From: Annulohypoxylon bovei var. microspora
Lineage: Eukaryota > Ascomycota > Sordariomycetes > Xylariales > Hypoxylaceae
NCBI GenBank assembly: GCA_022836615.1
Contig: MU405267.1
Span: forward strand, 173,604 to 237,603
Length of the DNA: 64,000 bases
Direction of reading: 5' to 3'
Below the pieces are notes generated by a model. That model saw only the letters and a list, made by a program, of their open reading frames with translations. It was not told the DNA's origin and did no database searches. A program made the position numbers and the translations under genes. Below are positions 34,856-46,205 of this stretch, in pieces (position 1 is the first letter of the stretch; every line of letters begins with the position of its first letter).

Positions 34856-34972
34856 TGACCAGCACTACTAGCATTACCTATTAGCATTACCTATTAGCAT
34901 TGCCTATCAGCATTACCTATCAGCATTATTACCTAGCATTACTAGTATTATTAGCATTATTACCTAGCATTC
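34856..34972 (+). repeat. degenerate ATTACCTATTAGC tandem repeat
   Basis: About eight copies of a 13-15 base unit in the short 3' region between converging genes (34836-35143). No gene lies in this interval. Confidence 0.8.
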
Positions 34973-35143
34973 TATATAATAATAAAGCAACCATGGGTAT
35001 CAATTCACGTTAAGATAATCGTAAAGACTAGGGCCGCCGATCAAGAGGAAATTCCGAGGCTGTCGTCTACCCATTTTCCCGTTTCTCGTTTCCCATTTCC
35101 CATTTTCACAATTCGCACTTAAAATGCCTCCTGCTCGAGGTCC

Positions 35144-36391
35144 TCAGAGCGGAGGCTTCAGCACAGGTCCCACGTCGTTAAAGCCGACCCACGACGTGCC
35201 CCCGTAATCGCTCTCCGCGTCCTCGTCCTCGTCCTCGTCCATCTGCTGCGGGCCATACTCGTCGTACGCCTCAGCCCCCACCTCGGCTAAGGATCCCGGC
35301 AGCGACGGGGCGGAGGGAGGAGGAAACATCGAAGGCGTCGCGGTAAGATGCGTGGGAGTCTGCGAGGCAGGCGGCATACTAGTAGGTAGGCTAGTAGGTA
35401 GGCTAGGCGTTCCCGGTGCCCCCTGCTCGTCGAGAGCGTGGTCCCCGGGCGGGCCGCGAGCGCTCTCCGCCTCGACGGTCATAATCGCCGCCTCCCACTG
35501 CTTCACCTCGGCCTTCATCCGCCGCCGAGATCGAGGCGACCACGAGCGGAACTGGCGCAGCTTCTCGCCGAACGCCTCCGCCGAGATGCTCTGCGAGGTC
35601 GGCTTGCGAATCACGTGGCCGCGGTCCGGCCTGTACCTCGCCCTCGGATTGAGGCTGCTCTCGGAGACGGGCTTGGGCCTCCGCCCGGCCGGCTTCGCGG
35701 GAGAGGGATTCTTGAGCTTCAGAGAAGTTCTAGCTATCCGGCTCCTCGTCACCAGCTCCTCGTCATCGATCGGAAGGTTCGTGCATTTCCTATGCTGGTT
35801 CTGATACGTGCAATTGGCACACGCGTGCTTCAGGCTGCTCAGGCCGAGGACCGAGGGAGGCGCCACGACGCAGTGCGCGTAAGGGCCGTTCTTCAGCCGG
35901 CAATTCCTGCACGGGTTCGGGTTGACCTGGCCCGACAGATAAATCATCAGAGAGCTGTAGTCGATGGCCGTCCTCGGCTTAAACCCCCCCTGCTGCCGGT
36001 AGGGGTTCCACTCGACCGGGCGCAAGGACGGCTGCTCCGCCAGGGCCTGGGCGAGCGGATGAATAGGCAGAGGGGCGTCCTTCGACTCGTCCGGCAGAGC
36101 TCGCAGCGCGCTCTGCCAGGCAGTCGGGCTATCACGACTACCCGGGCCACCGATCTCCGGCACCCCATCTCTAGCCGCGCGATCAGGACTAGCCATCCGG
36201 ACATCACCTGCGACGGCATATGAGTTACAGCACCAGGGGGGCACAGGCGGGTTGGTAGGATGCTCACGACTAGCTCTGGCATGATCGGGGCGATCGGGGT
36301 GATCGGGCGAAGTGCTGCGCTGCGAATACCACTTCGCCGCGGCAGCATTTACGATAGAGCGAAACTCGGAGTCTGCCTGACCATCCGCCAT
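35144..36391 (-). CDS. DUF3716 Cys-rich domain protein
   Basis: Open frame of 415 residues from a clean ATG at 36391. The centre (about residues 145-215) carries two Cys clusters, CRNCRLKNGPYAHC and CANCTYQNQHRKC. These match the fungal DUF3716 pattern, probably a zinc-binding fold. Both flanks are disordered; the C-terminal part has a basic helix (RQFRSWSPRSRRRMKAEVKQ) and an acidic DEDEDEDAESD tail. DUF3716 proteins are common and variable in Sordariomycetes and have no established function; a nuclear role is plausible. A small intron near residue 63 (a GTGATG donor) cannot be excluded. Confidence 0.75.
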   Translation of the reverse strand: MADGQADSEFRSIVNAAAAKWYSQRSTSPDHPDRPDHARASREHPTNPPVPPWCCNSYAVAGDVRMASPDRAARDGVPEIGGPGSRDSPTAWQSALRALPDESKDAPLPIHPLAQALAEQPSLRPVEWNPYRQQGGFKPRTAIDYSSLMIYLSGQVNPNPCRNCRLKNGPYAHCVVAPPSVLGLSSLKHACANCTYQNQHRKCTNLPIDDEELVTRSRIARTSLKLKNPSPAKPAGRRPKPVSESSLNPRARYRPDRGHVIRKPTSQSISAEAFGEKLRQFRSWSPRSRRRMKAEVKQWEAAIMTVEAESARGPPGDHALDEQGAPGTPSLPTSLPTSMPPASQTPTHLTATPSMFPPPSAPSLPGSLAEVGAEAYDEYGPQQMDEDEDEDAESDYGGTSWVGFNDVGPVLKPPL

Positions 36392-37307
36392 CGCGAATAA
36401 GAAGGAGAAGGGATTGCTCTAGCAGCAATACGAAGTCGGTACGACGGGGATATCTACCTAGGACCTAGGTACCTAAGATATGTAGGTACGTACGTCTAAT
36501 ACGGGGAATGAGACGAATGGAACGATGACGATAAAGAGAGATACGCGTGATCACAGATCTCGAGATCTACAGCCGACCAGAAATTGAGGTTCTCTATCCG
36601 AACCGAACTGAACCGAACCTAATATATATCAAGTTTTCCTAATCAAGGAAGCACGCTTATAGATCATATATATCCCCTTTTCGACTAGGCACGCAGAACG
36701 ATTCTTGAGACGTAGATGTTTCGAGTTGAAAGCATATGGGATCGCGGATAAAGACTTGGTTCAAGTCACAACACAATGTTACAAATAACAAAGCACGTTC
36801 AATGTTCACTTTGGAGTTTTGAGCTCCACAATGATCTTTGAACTCCACAACGGCCTGCCGATCTAGCTTGATTTAGGTGGGCCTCGGAGAATTTGAGAGA
36901 AGTCTCCAGGGAGTAACTCCTTAGCTCTACCAACCCACGTTTAGGTGGCGTCTCCAAGGAAATTTGAAGGAGTGGGATAGCCTGATACCTAAACTGTACT
37001 TATGCGGACTGATACAGTACGAAAAAGCATGGATAAACGCACCTAAACGTTAGCAACATTTACCAACGAGTAGAATGAATTGAAATTCCGGGTGCCAACG
37101 GAATGAACCCTACGTGATCATGTTTTTAAAACATACCAGGTACAAATATCTAGATGAGATTTCAGGTATTTCAGGAATTCAATATTCGGATCTGTCCCTC
37201 GACTATGTATTACTAGGTACCTCCTAGGTAGGTAGTAATGACCAGGTGTCTTAAGACTTAGTATACACATCTCTTACTTCGTAGCTCATCATCGTCCATA
37301 TCAAGAC
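36392..37307. other. intergenic, no gene seen
   Basis: About 900 bp with the DUF3716 promoter. Motif copies lie near 36455-36495 and 37205-37235. No coding signal is seen. Confidence 0.5.
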
Positions 37308-38539
37308 TCAAGTCCATCTTGAAACCATCCGCATGCGTCTAATCAAACTTGAAACTTTCTGTCTGAAGGGAATGTCCCGAGATCCATTCGCCTCCGACGA
37401 CACAGCCTTTGACTTCTTCCATCCGAGCACCGTGAGCCGCCGTGTGATGCCCCGAGGTTCTTTCGCTTGTGAAGATGCGGCCGCCCTCTTTTCGATCTCG
37501 ACCAGCTGCGGCGCCAGATCCCCGATGGATTCTTCCGCGGGCCTATATGTCAGACCCAGCACCTTCTCGACTTCCGGGGCGCTGAAGCCATACCCCCTTC
37601 CGGCTTCGTCGTCTTGTCGGGCTCGCCCACGGGGATCGTGCCTCGCCTCTCCGGCAGCGTCTCGCGCAGGATGTTGCCAATTCCCTGCATGCCCAGGTCG
37701 CCCGCCACGGCGAACCACCGCTTGCCCGCGGCCTCGGGCACCGTCATGGCGAGCAGGTGGGCGCGCGCGAGATCGCGCACGTCAATCCACGCGTAGACGA
37801 ACGTATCCGGCACCGGGTCGCTCGCTCTCAGGCCGGGGCGGAGAAACGAGTTATAGATCCACGAGCAGGTCTCGCCCAGCTGCTCCGGCCTCGCGAACTG
37901 AGACGGGTCGACCATCGGCCCGAAAACCGCCGGCGGGTTCAGCGTCGCCAGCTCGAAGCCGACCTCGTTCTCTCTCACGAAGTCCCACGCCGCCTTCTCC
38001 GCGAACTTCTTGCTGGCCGGGTAGGTGACCAAGGGGCTCTCCGTGGCCAGCGCCTCTCCGGCGGTCACGGTGTTCCAGTCCTCGCTCGTGTAGATCTTGG
38101 CCGGGCTCGAGACAGGGTCGACGTGCACGCACCCGATAGCCACAAACGACGACGTGATAGTCACGCGTCTCACGCCCTGCGCCGCGCGGGCTACGCCATC
38201 CAAGATCTCCGCCGTGCCCTTGACAGCCGGGTCCAGGAACACCTCGCCTCTGACCGGACGCAGGAAGAAAGGCGAGGCCGTGTGCACGACGGCGTCGAAC
38301 GGCGGGGCAGATACCAGGACGGCGTCGAAGGCCCCGGGAACGGTGATGTCCGGCACGACGCCGAAGTCCAGCTGCGGAGCATCTACATATCTGCCGAAGG
38401 TCTTCTCGAGGGTATCGACCTTGGACTGCGAATGGACGACGGCGCGTACCGAGTGTCCGGCTTCGAGAAGCTGCAAGAGGATGTGCTGTGCGATGTAGCC
38501 ATTCGCTCCCGTGAGGAGAACCCGACGCGAGGTCGCCAC
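37308..38539 (-). pseudogene. decayed NAD(P)-dependent SDR (GRE2/ketoreductase type)
   Basis: The frame from 38539 to 37550 reads a clear extended SDR. It has TGANGYIAQHILLQLLEAGH at the N-terminus, VVHTASPF, TSSFVAIG, the catalytic YPASKKFAEKAAW, and the substrate-side LNPPAVFGP. These fit ketone/aldehyde reductases of the GRE2/dihydroflavonol-reductase type. Two lesions are visible. First, there is no ATG: where a start is expected the codon is GTG (38537-38539), and an in-frame stop lies upstream before any ATG. Second, the conserved C-terminus (GYGFSAPEVEKVLGLTYRP) is read in another frame, shifted at a five-C run at 37593-37597 (plus strand). As it stands the frame ends in unrelated residues at 37550. 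The shifted frame runs on to 37308. A sequencing error could explain the shift but not the start codon; an unseen 5' exon is the alternative. Confidence 0.65.
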
Positions 38540-41500
38540 CGCAGCAGTATCGAGTTTGAAATAGCTAGGTACCTAGGTAGGTACTAAGGGATGTGATCTT
38601 GACGAATGTCGTATGCTCCAGTGGTGATGGACGCAGGCAGTCTTGCAATTCCTTCATTCCTTCTTACGGCCTTAAAGGAGACCTAGAGGATGCTACGAGC
38701 CAAATCAGGTCAAAGCCGGAAAATAATGAGGGTGGTGTCGAGGTGCTCGAGCGACCTGAAGTCCCTAACCGCCACATGGCAACGGCGCAATTTATAGGTA
38801 CGCGCATGGCACGCCCCTATCTACCTATGTACCTCCTACCTACCTACCTACCTGGTGAACTCGAGCGCGACGGATCTCACACGGAGGTTTGATTTTCGGT
38901 TAGCTAGCTCTATCCCCGCTCTGCCACATTACAGCCAGCTCTCAAAACGGCTCTTCGGGATAAGATTTGAAGGAAGGTCGCCTCGGTTCGACGTCTAAGG
39001 CCCATCAGACGCCGGAGGCTATCGCCCCTGACCCCTGACCCCTGCCCGCGACCTTACAAGTTGAACCTACCTACTTCGCCGATCCCACGGCTTGGTCGAA
39101 GCCTTCGCTTCAGCCGCTTGCACGTTGCTACCCTACCTTACCTAGCTGCTAGTAAGTTGAACTAGTATGACCAAGGGTAGGTAGTTAGGTAGGTAGCTAA
39201 GATCTTCCTTGCCTAGGTATAGCTCTCGGTAAGTCAACGAATTAGGTAGTATATTGCTTACCTAGGTTACAACGCTTAATATTCTTGTGTTCGTGTGTTG
39301 CGGCTTTTATCTCACATCATCATCTAAACTCTAGGCTGTTGTGATCATCAAGGACTTGTAGGACTTATAGGGCATAGGGCGTGTCGATTCCTAATATTAT
39401 TTTGGCCCGGCATCGCGGGGTTCCCGTCACCGTTATCCTGGCTTTTGGAAGAAAAAGAAATCTACATTACTATACCTAGGTGCCCACCCACTTACCTACC
39501 TACCTACCTACTTAACAAGCTACTATAAACTCGAAAGCTCTCCGAAACGACTAACGAATTCCCGTGAGGCCTACCACTGCTAACTACCAGTCTAAGAGAT
39601 AGTCTTCAGTCTCGAGGTATGGTTGATGTATGTCTGCCCCTCCGATACAACATTCCTCTCCCGATTCCTTAAAACACTTACCGAAGTACCGGGTAAGATG
39701 TCCTTTGCTACATCCACTCATTAGGAAAACTTTATACAGTTAGCTCCGATGTACATCAATACTAAATATCGTTTAGTCCATTTCTAGATGGGGTATATGA
39801 CATCCTGGCACATGTTATCGACCCACTGTTCCAATGCTTAAATGAACATACGGCCATTCCTCTCATAGGGAAATCGAGAGCAGCTCCCCTTTGGGGTTGG
39901 CAAATCCTATAGCGCATCCTATAATTCCACTACACTATACTAAATTGGTTACCCAAGTATTCGTAGTCCGTAGCTGAAAGCAAATAGAAATATGTCCTGT
40001 TAACATGTGCTCTTCATATCCATGATCGGATCCCATCTGATACTCGAGACGTGCAAAGTCCATAAGCTACCTAGGTATGTATCCTTAGGTCGTATATCAC
40101 ATTCCTGCTTCATAATTACTATTTTGTCGCTAGGTACGATATCGAGAGAAGTAGTGTATCCACAAAGCCGGAGGTCTTGAGGCTTCTATCCCCTTAGCTG
40201 GTAACTGTCCCCAAACAAGGTTTAATAAGTAGAGAAATACCTATTCACCTCCAAGGCTGACTATCAACTAACTAGAATCCAGCTTCTGTGGGTGTTAACA
40301 TGCTGTTACCTGAGATTAGCACCTGTGCTTAGGAATATCCTACCCGATAAACCTCGCCTGAGGACAATTGCCAGTTAAGGGGATACATTTGGGTTTGCGG
40401 AAGTTTGCCGGATACCTCCGAGATCCATCTCATAGCCATCCGGAACTTGTCAGTCATAAGACTATTCCCTCCGGTTCACGATCCAAGCAAACATCTCCCG
40501 CTCGGTTTCCTCATCTATCATTCTATAAATGTCGTCTCGCACCATGGATACCTTAGGTAGATATCTAGGTAGGTGCCTAGGTAGCCAAGGCAAGATATCG
40601 TACCCGGAAGCTCAGAGTCCCGTAAGACCGGCAGGGCTAAAACCATCCAGTACGATAGGTTAAGAACCCCTTCTTGATTATTTGATATTTTCATCTATCG
40701 TGTATCGTGCACGCTGATTCACGACCAGAAATATTCTCCCCTGATCCTCCAACTTTACCCATTTTACACCCAAGGAAGTATCGTACTAAGTGAGGCAGAT
40801 GTAGCACGTACCATCGATCTTAACAAGCACCGTATTGCTGGGCTTGGTCGCAAAGAAAGCCGTATTGCAAGAGAATAAAAAGACTTCTATCAAGCAAAAA
40901 CAGTGAAAGGCCACTTTAAAAGCTTACTAGAATAGCGCTCTTAGGTATCTGGCGTCTGCAATCGAATACGAGGATAGTATTTGTGGCTAGGTAGGTGGTA
41001 GTTATCATCCGTTATTCCGTAGCTCTAACCAATCTCAACCAAAGATTCAATTTAGTACCTAGCCTTCTCATATTTATAATCTCGCGAGAGGCGAGAACGT
41101 GCTCATCGCGATGCGAGGGCCAGCGATGACCTTCTAAACCCTAAGACGGCTTCGGAGATACGATAAAATCGCTTACGTCGTGGGCAAGCATCGGAGAAAG
41201 AGTAGAAAAAGTGGAAGAGGGCATTGTCGGATGTCACATTGATAAGTGGACACCTGCGATTACGTAGTAGTATGGCGTTTTATAATATAATGTACCGGGG
41301 ACTCTGCCCAGTGTTAATAAGACTGGCTCGTCGAAGACTTCTACACACGAGGTGCTGTTATGTACCTACCAATCAAGCGCTTCTGGACGAATGGGAAACG
41401 AGTAAAGAACGGCGGGACGGCGGACGGAACCGAATCAGGCTTGCACAAATAGACGCGCAAGTATCTAAAGATATCAATATGGTGTTGCGTGAATCGTTTT

Positions 41501-41956
41501 CGAGTATCACCGGAGATAAGATATCATAGTCTAGGTACGGGTGAAGAAGGCAAATTGAAGTTTCGGCGTGTAATACGAAAAGGTGAGAGCGATTAGATCT
41601 GATGCTTTCAAGCAAACAAACTAATTAGGCACATCACAGGTTTTGCTGCTTGAAAGAAACAAGGATTGTTTAGACGAAAGCTGGAAAATGATTGATCAAA
41701 AATGATGATAGGTGTTATGCGGGTAACCACATCCCCTGGAGCTGACAGCTACCTGGTATGGATTCAAATCGGGTAGCCGCTCGTGGCTTGTGACAGAAAG
41801 CCAATAGCTGCAGCACACGCTCGGACGCACTCGGCAGGCTCCCATCCGACTGCGCTGCCGTCCGCACCGCTGACCGTAGCGTTTGCGAACCGCGAGCCAT
41901 CTCTCCGACCAAGCCCGCGTCTCGAGCGTCCCAGACGGGACAGCCATTCAGCAAAG
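38540..41956. other. long gene-free stretch
   Basis: 3.4 kb with no supportable gene on either strand. It is rich in the dispersed TACCTAGGTA-type motif (38560-38585, 38820-38855, 39120-39260, 39475-39515, 40065-40080, 40545-40582). A frame near 41224-41529 shows no conserved features. The last few hundred bases hold the promoter of the J-domain gene. Confidence 0.5.
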
Positions 41957-43060
41957 ATGAACCAGTTCGAGGAGCCCCAGATCTCGGACTACTACGCAGA
42001 CCTCGAACTAACGCAGCAGGCAAGCTCTCGAGATATCAAGAAGGCCTTCCACAGGCTGGCGAGAAAGCACCACCCGGACAAGAAGGCGCCGGGCAAATCC
42101 ATCGACGCTCGAGAATTTCGTAAGGTCTGTCCTCGGGAGCGCAGCTCGAGCGAGAATCACAGCGTCAGTCACGAGCGTATCTAACTAAAACGTCCTCCGA
42201 GACAGGTCCGCGAAGCCTACGAATGCCTGACCGACGCGACCAAGCGTGCCGCATACGACGCGCGCTACTTCGACCTGCGCGACCAGTGGACGAGGTATAA
42301 GAGATGGGAAGACTTCGAGCGGAAGAGCGAAGAGAGGAGACGAGCCGAAGAGGAGCAGCGCGCCGCCAGAGAGAGGGCAGAACGAGAGAGGAGAGCCGCG
42401 GAACGAGAGAGGAGGGCCGCGGAACGAGAGAGGAGGGCCGCGGAAGCCGAAAGAGCGCGCAGGGCGGAAGAGGAGAGACGGGCGGCCAGAGAAAAGGCGG
42501 AGCGCGAGCAAGCGAGAATAGAGAAGGAGCGGCTAGCCGAAGAGCGCTCGCGAGAAGTCGCGCGGAGAGCCCGCGAACAGCAAGAGGAGGCGGCTAGGGA
42601 GAGGATCCGCAGAGAAGAAGAAAGGGAAGCGGAGAGGATCCGTAGAGAAGAGGAAAGGGAGGCGGAGAGGATCCGCAGGGAAAAGGTAAGGGAGGCGGAG
42701 AGGAGGTCGGAAGAGGCGGCAAGGAAGATCAGGATCGAGCAGGAACAAGCGGCGCGAGAACGCCTCAGAGCGATCCTGATCGAGGAGAGGCAGAGCACGG
42801 CACGCCGCAGCTGGGCGACGATGCGTGAAGAGGCAGAACTCCGACACGCGGCGGGGCATCGCGGCACCAAGCCGGCGCAGCCCACACACGCGCGGACCTC
42901 CGGGGCAGAATGCGACCACCCCGACCTCGGCTGGCCCGCGAAGAACGGTCCGGCAATCTGCGTATTCTGCGGGGTGGCACGCGTGAAACGGTCTTTCCGG
43001 TGTCCCGAATGCGGCGCCGCGGCATGCCCCGACTGCAAACGTAGCTACTGCGTATTCTAA
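41957..43060 (+). CDS. J-domain protein with charged helix and C-terminal zinc ribbon
   Basis: Two exons, 41957-42124 and 42206-43060, giving 340 residues. The J domain (about residues 10-80) has the HPD motif at 39-41 (RKHHPDKK) and continues across the intron as REAYECLTDATKRAAYD. This motif stimulates Hsp70 ATPase. Residues about 95-265 are an almost pure Arg/Glu/Ala helix with repeated ERERRAA and ERIRREEERE units, suited to a long single alpha helix. The C-terminus has paired Cys motifs, CVFC and CPECGAAACPDC, suggesting a zinc-ribbon-like fold. The donor is GTCTGT. I know related J-domain-plus-charged-helix proteins in fungi but no defined client. Location is probably cytosolic or nuclear. 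Confidence 0.88.
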
Positions 43061-44952
43061 TACCTCAAGGCGCGCGGGGGGATCGCGCGGAGGATATAAA
43101 ACGAGGAGATCGAGGGTATGTCACGACCTCGACGGACCTGGCAGTGTGCAAGTGATTAAGCAGGCAGTCAATTATAAAGAATGATGCATCTAAGATCGCC
43201 TCGACCCGAAGAACGCGATGCCCCGGCTGCATCTGCTTACCGAGGCAGTCGCGTCTGCTCTGTCTCGTCGAAACAAGCTTGAGCCCAGTGTTAAAGAACC
43301 CATATCATACTAGGTGCCCATTAATTGCTCGCCGTGCTAGTGCTCTTCATCAACGATGCTAGATGACAGGTATGCCTGATCGAATTCGGCGAAGAGACGT
43401 AGACGCCGCCGACAAGAACTTCCAACGGGACTGCCATTGCCAGCAACATGATCACATCCAAGTGTGCCTGCGCACCTACGCAGGCAGACCTAGGTAGGTA
43501 TGCATATATCTAGGTACCTACCTAGGTAACCTAGCCAGCAGCTTCGGCGGAAATGATTAAAGATTATCTGTCACAGCAAAATTGTGTAGTACACATAAGG
43601 CTCTTGCGAGAGGCTTTCTTGTGAGGGGCTTTCTTGTGAAATACGTGGGCTTGAAACTGTGACATAAATAATCCGACATGACGATTAGGCTCTTAGGCTC
43701 TTAGGCTTATTTGAATGAACCAAGAAAAAGCTTGCTACTGTTGTTACCTACGTATCTAGAGCTCCGTCTTTAAGGGTTGATCCGAAATATGGGCCATCGT
43801 CACGCCCGTAACTTTTGCCACGGATAGAACGGATACTACCGTTTCCGGTAACAGAACGGATTTCATCGGTCCTACTCCCTGTTCGCTACCTACCTTGCCC
43901 AGTCTTTTAGAGTCCATGTAGGTACTAGCAGCCGAGGTATGTAACGATAGCAGGTTTGTCGGCTTAGGTTGACATGACTGGGACGAAGGAGCAAGAGGTG
44001 GAGACGAGGGTCAACTGCAGAGATGAGGGTCAACTGCAGAGACTAGGGTCAACTATCTAGGCACCTAGGTACGTCGGGTATGCGAGGTTGACCTGATAGC
44101 ATTAGGGCGTCTTCGTGAAGGATCGCCGTACTTTATGTGTGTAGATGCACAAGCGCAGGTCGCCTCCAATTATGGTCGAGGTAAACGTAAAATTAGGTAG
44201 GTAGATACCCGAACTGCCGGTGTCGGAAGTGCGAGAGGTGTCAGCTCGAGGGTTAGCGGGCTATCGCGTCGTTACCTTGTAGACATAGGTAGTCATCATT
44301 GTCCTCGACAGGAGTGCAGGAACTGATTCGAAGCAAGCGTCAGGCATCTAGGCATCCCGCGAGCCTGCGAACGTACGAAGGCACGGATGCAAAGCGCAAC
44401 GCTCTCCGAGTTGATAGCGGTTGGTAAATACATACTAAATACAGATGTAAAAGACGTGTTGTTGAAAGAAGAGGATACGGCCCCCTATGATATCCACCAG
44501 GAGCCTCATACGGGGCCTGAAGAAATTAGTTGCACCCCAGCTGACCCACATGGCGCATCCTAAACGGGAGCGAGAGACATGGGGTGGAGACAGCAGAATG
44601 CCCATATCATCCCACCCTCCGCCAAATAAGGAGGGAGGGAGAACGAAGGAGAGAATACGTAAGGTTGCTTTACCTTACCTTTATCACTAAGCTCAGCTCA
44701 GCTCAACCTACCACGGATGCAGGGAATCATTAAACCTTCATTGTGTTAATGATTACTTAACCATCATACTAGGTACTTAATATCACTAATTATGTGCCTA
44801 TGAGTGCCTTTAGACCAAGTACAACGTTGGAAATACTACCGACGTAAGACTAGGTATCCGTATTACCCTCCCGTATTACCCTCCCGCCATACCAGACCTC
44901 ATCCCAAATCGACGAAAACGGCATGCTTAAATAGGTACATAGGAGTAGATGA
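43061..44952. other. convergent intergenic region
   Basis: 1.9 kb without a gene. Notable items are motif copies near 43490-43530, 44062 and 44195. Three copies of a GAGGGTCAACTGCAGA-like unit lie at about 44005-44055. Confidence 0.5.
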
Positions 44953-46205
44953 TCACCTCTTCCGCTGGATGAAGGACGACTTCTCCAAGGCGTCCGCTTG
45001 GATCTTCCAGATTTCGGTTCCTAAGCTTACGAGCTCCGATCCGAACGCCTCGAGCAGCTCGTCCGCGCCAGCACCCCCCGGGTAGGCCGCCTGCTTGTAC
45101 TCGTCGTCCGAACCCAGCGTGGCAGCTTTCCAGATCGCCTTCCAGCCGCGTACCGCCTCGACGGCTCTGGGGTGGCGGCTCCGAACGTCGGCGGCGATCA
45201 TGTAAAACGACGAACGGTTGGCGTGGCCTCTCGTCGGCTTCACAAGCCTGACGGACGAGAACCGGCAGAAGTCCCGCAGGAGATTCGCGGTATCCCACGC
45301 CTCGGGCTTGTGAAGGAGCACGACCATCGTCCCCCCGGGCCGGAGGTGCTCGAGACCCAGCGCCAGCTGCGCGGTCGTGAGCCTCCTCGCCTCCCTGCTC
45401 TCGCGATACGAGGCTCTCGCGTGCGTCCTAAGAACCTGCCCGTCGCACAGGACCAGGTCGAACAGCTTGCCCGGCTCGAGCTGCCGCGGCACGAAGTTTC
45501 CGGAATCCGGATGGTCTCGAGGAATCTCCCCGGCCCCCATGTCCGCCGCGAGCATCGTGACGTCCAAGAACCTCCGCTCGACGGCCGACGACCTCGGGAG
45601 GAGAACCCTATGCCCGCCGGCAGACGCGGGCAGGCTGAACGCCAACGCCTCGGCCCCGGGGTTCTCGCTCAGCGCCGTCGCGAGAAAGCCGCCCGGGGCC
45701 ATGCACATATCCAGAATGCTCGCGCGGCCGCCCGGGTCCGACGGACCGCGCCGCCGTATCGCGAAGGCATCCGCGGTTCGGTGGAGCTCCTCCCCGATCT
45801 TTATCATCAAGCTATAGAAATACGACGCCGTCTGAGCGTCTCCCCTATCGGCGTTCCGACGCTGCTTCTTGAAGTAGGCGTCGCCCTCGGGGTTATCCCA
45901 TCCCTGCCGCGGAAATTTTAGCGTCGTCAGAGAGGAGCAGACCTGGCACGGCTGACCTGCTGTCGGATCTCGCTAATCCTCCGAAATTCCGGGCTCCTCT
46001 CGCGCAGGTATCTCACGATAGCCTCTCCCGGACGGAGGCGGTCGGACGACTGCTCCTCGACAGCCTCATGCTCGTCCGGGGCCTGCTCGCCCGGGGCCTG
46101 CTTGTCCGGAGCCTTCTCGTCCGGAGCCTTCTCGTCCGGAGCCTGCTCGTCGAAAAGGAGAGAATATATGTTTTTCATCGTTCTGATTACCGTAGGTGCT
46201 TCCAT
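44953..46205 (-). CDS. FtsJ-like SAM-dependent methyltransferase
   Basis: Two exons on the minus strand, 46205-45957 and 45903-44953, giving 399 residues. The start is the ATG at 46205, which has a good context; the frame further upstream lacks an ATG. The first exon encodes a disordered acidic stretch with about six copies of a five-residue unit like APDEK/APDEQ, then YLRERSPEFRRISEIRQQ. The second exon opens GWDNPEGDAYFKKQRRNAD. It then carries the Rossmann methyltransferase core: SAM motif ILDMCMAPGGFLATALSENP, the acidic LFDLVLCDGQ, and TMVVLLHKPEAWDT. The fold matches the FtsJ/RrmJ 2'-O-methyltransferase family in a fungal branch. The RrmJ Glu of the K-D-K-E tetrad falls in NRSSFYMIAADVR, where it appears replaced. 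The RNA substrate is unknown. Confidence 0.83.
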
